Under the pieces are notes generated by a model that saw only the letters and a list, made by a program, of their open reading frames with translations, was not told the DNA's origin and did not search any database. Below, in pieces: positions 62,679 to 64,000 of a DNA stretch of 64,000 nt (its first letter is position 1; each line of letters starts with the position of its first letter). The position numbers and the translations under genes were made by a program. Source of the DNA: Naasia sp. (GTDB lineage Bacteria; Actinomycetota; Actinomycetes; Actinomycetales; Microbacteriaceae); contig NZ_JAODMK010000007.1 of the NCBI RefSeq assembly GCF_025465545.1, positions 1 through 64,000 on the forward strand, written 5' to 3'.

Positions 62679-64000
62679 ATGAGCACTACGGTCGAGACCT
62701 CCTCCCCACTGCTCGAGGGACTCAATCCCCAGCAGCTCGAAGCAGTGCTGTACCGCGGCCCGGCACTCCTCATCGTCGCCGGAGCAGGCTCTGGCAAGAC
62801 CAGCGTCCTCACCCGGCGCATTGCCGGACTGCTCGAGTCCCGCGAGGCGTGGCCCAGCCAGATCCTTGCCATCACGTTCACCAACAAGGCGGCGAGCGAG
62901 ATGCGGGATCGCGTCACGCGACTCGTGGGGCGTGCTGCGGAGGGCATGTGGATCTCCACCTTCCACTCCGCCTGCGTGCGCATCCTCCGGCGCGAGGCCG
63001 AGCAGTTCGGCTACAGCAAGAACTTCACCATCTACGACTCCGGTGACTCCCGCGCGCTGATCAAGCGCATCCTCAAGGACCTCGAGGCCGACGTGCTCGG
63101 CTTCACGGTGTCCACCGCCTCCGCCAAGATCTCCAAGCTCAAGAACGAGCTGACGGACGTGGAGACCTACGCCCGGCAGGCGAACTTCCAGGACCCCAAC
63201 GAGGTCATGTTCGTCGAGATCTTCCGGCGGTACTCGCGCGCGCTGTCGAGCGCGAACGCGTTCGACTTCGACGACCTGATCGCGCAGACGGTGTACCTGT
63301 TCCGCGCCTTCCCGCATGTCGCCGCGCTCTACCAGAAGCGCTTCCGGCACATCCTCGTCGACGAGTACCAGGACACCAACCACGCCCAGTACGCGCTGAT
63401 CCGGGAGCTCACCAAGGAGCCCGCCGAGCTCGAGCCCGGCCTGCTCGCCGCCACGGAGGCGGCGTCCCTCACCGTCGTCGGCGACTCGGACCAGTCGATC
63501 TACGCGTTCCGTGGCGCCGACATCCGCAACATCGTCGAGTTCGAGCGCGACTTCGCCGGCGCGAAGGTCGTGCTGCTCGAGCAGAACTACCGGTCGACCC
63601 AGAACATCCTCACGGCGGCCAACTCCGTCATCTCCAACAACTTCGACCGCAAGGACAAGAAGCTGTGGACCGCGGACGGCGACGGCGAGAAGATCGTCGG
63701 CTACACCGGCTACTCGGGTCACGACGAGGCCCAGTTCGTGGCGGACGAGATCGCCACGCTGCACGAGAAGGGCATGGCGTACCACGACATCGCCGTGTTC
63801 TATCGCACCAACTCCCAGACCCGCGCGCTGGAGGAGATCCTCATCCGCTCGGCGGTGCCCTACAAGATCGTGGGCGGCACCAAGTTCTACGAGCGGGCCG
63901 AGATCAAGGACGCCATGGCGTACCTGATCGCGGTCGCGAACCCGGCGGACACGCTCGCGGTGCGGCGCATCCTCAACACCCCGAAGCGCGGCATCGGCCC
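62679..64000 (+). CDS. pcrA: UvrD/PcrA-type superfamily 1 DNA helicase, 5' part
   Basis: This ATP-dependent 3'-5' helicase acts in repair and replication restart. The first 440 residues are in the window and run off the end. Visible motifs are LNPQQLEAV (Q motif), AGAGSGKTSVL (I), ITFTNKAASEMRDR (Ia), FHSACVRILRREA, FDFDDL, VDEYQDTNHAQ (II), VGDSDQSIYAFRGAD (III), LEQNYRSTQNIL (IV) and VFYRTNSQTRALEE. ATG at 62679 follows a -10 box closely, so the mRNA is probably leaderless. Confidence 0.93.
   Translation, partial: MSTTVETSSPLLEGLNPQQLEAVLYRGPALLIVAGAGSGKTSVLTRRIAGLLESREAWPSQILAITFTNKAASEMRDRVTRLVGRAAEGMWISTFHSACVRILRREAEQFGYSKNFTIYDSGDSRALIKRILKDLEADVLGFTVSTASAKISKLKNELTDVETYARQANFQDPNEVMFVEIFRRYSRALSSANAFDFDDLIAQTVYLFRAFPHVAALYQKRFRHILVDEYQDTNHAQYALIRELTKEPAELEPGLLAATEAASLTVVGDSDQSIYAFRGADIRNIVEFERDFAGAKVVLLEQNYRSTQNILTAANSVISNNFDRKDKKLWTADGDGEKIVGYTGYSGHDEAQFVADEIATLHEKGMAYHDIAVFYRTNSQTRALEEILIRSAVPYKIVGGTKFYERAEIKDAMAYLIAVANPADTLAVRRILNTPKRGIG

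Overview
The window is a high-GC actinobacterial chromosome segment, most like the family Microbacteriaceae; the genus cannot be fixed from sequence alone. Pointers are the strong G/C bias at third codon positions, abundant GTG starts with 1-4 bp ATGA/GTGA/TAATG overlaps, and TAnnnT -10 boxes placed 6-7 nt before start codons, which imply leaderless mRNAs. The gene content also fits: a CBS-less GuaB paralogue, DUF3817, DUF4190 proteins, and the alr-tsaE-tsaB-rimI-tsaD string.

Layout. 1-3542: the 3' end of tuf, a small membrane protein with a type IB topoisomerase, an unassigned 550-bp stretch, and an AbiEi-like/DUF559-like gene. 4041-15758: one continuous ribosomal superoperon (S10, spc, secY-adk). 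15798-23387: a mannitol PTS island (PRD regulator, orphan EIIB, HPr, EI, EIICB, EIIA, MtlD) between adk and infA. 23607-26937: infA-rpmJ-rpsM-rpsK-rpoA-rplQ. 27035-29155: a stand-alone LigD-type polymerase and an ATP-dependent ligase, convergent. 29188-39793: truA, rplM-rpsI-glmM, coaA, then glmS-acpS-alr-tsaE-tsaB-rimI-tsaD (amino-sugar and D-alanine supply for the wall, ACP maturation, and tRNA t6A synthesis).

39922-43037: four small DUF4190-type membrane proteins, a THUMP-like methyltransferase and groES under tandem CIRCE operators. 43131-50697: a RarD-like transporter, two branched-chain-amino-acid-type binding lipoproteins (one with an internal deletion) and a livHMGF operon on the minus strand. 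50938-61341: guanine nucleotide genes (guaB, a guaB-like gene, guaA) interleaved with a second AbiEi/DUF559-like gene, glpD, a KhtT/KhtU-like K+/H+ antiporter pair, SURF1 and DUF3817. 61626-64000: a Bax-inhibitor/YccA membrane protein and the start of a UvrD/PcrA-type helicase.

The most unusual points are these. The second AbiEi/DUF559-like gene is bracketed by two almost identical ~60-bp palindromes, which belong to a three-copy family whose stems show compensatory changes. The guaB-like protein has Ser where the catalytic Cys is expected. The PRD regulator has no Cys in its EIIB-like domain, while a stand-alone EIIB carrying that Cys is encoded divergently beside it. guaA seems to start at ATT. 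rpsN and map are missing from their usual places in the ribosomal superoperon.
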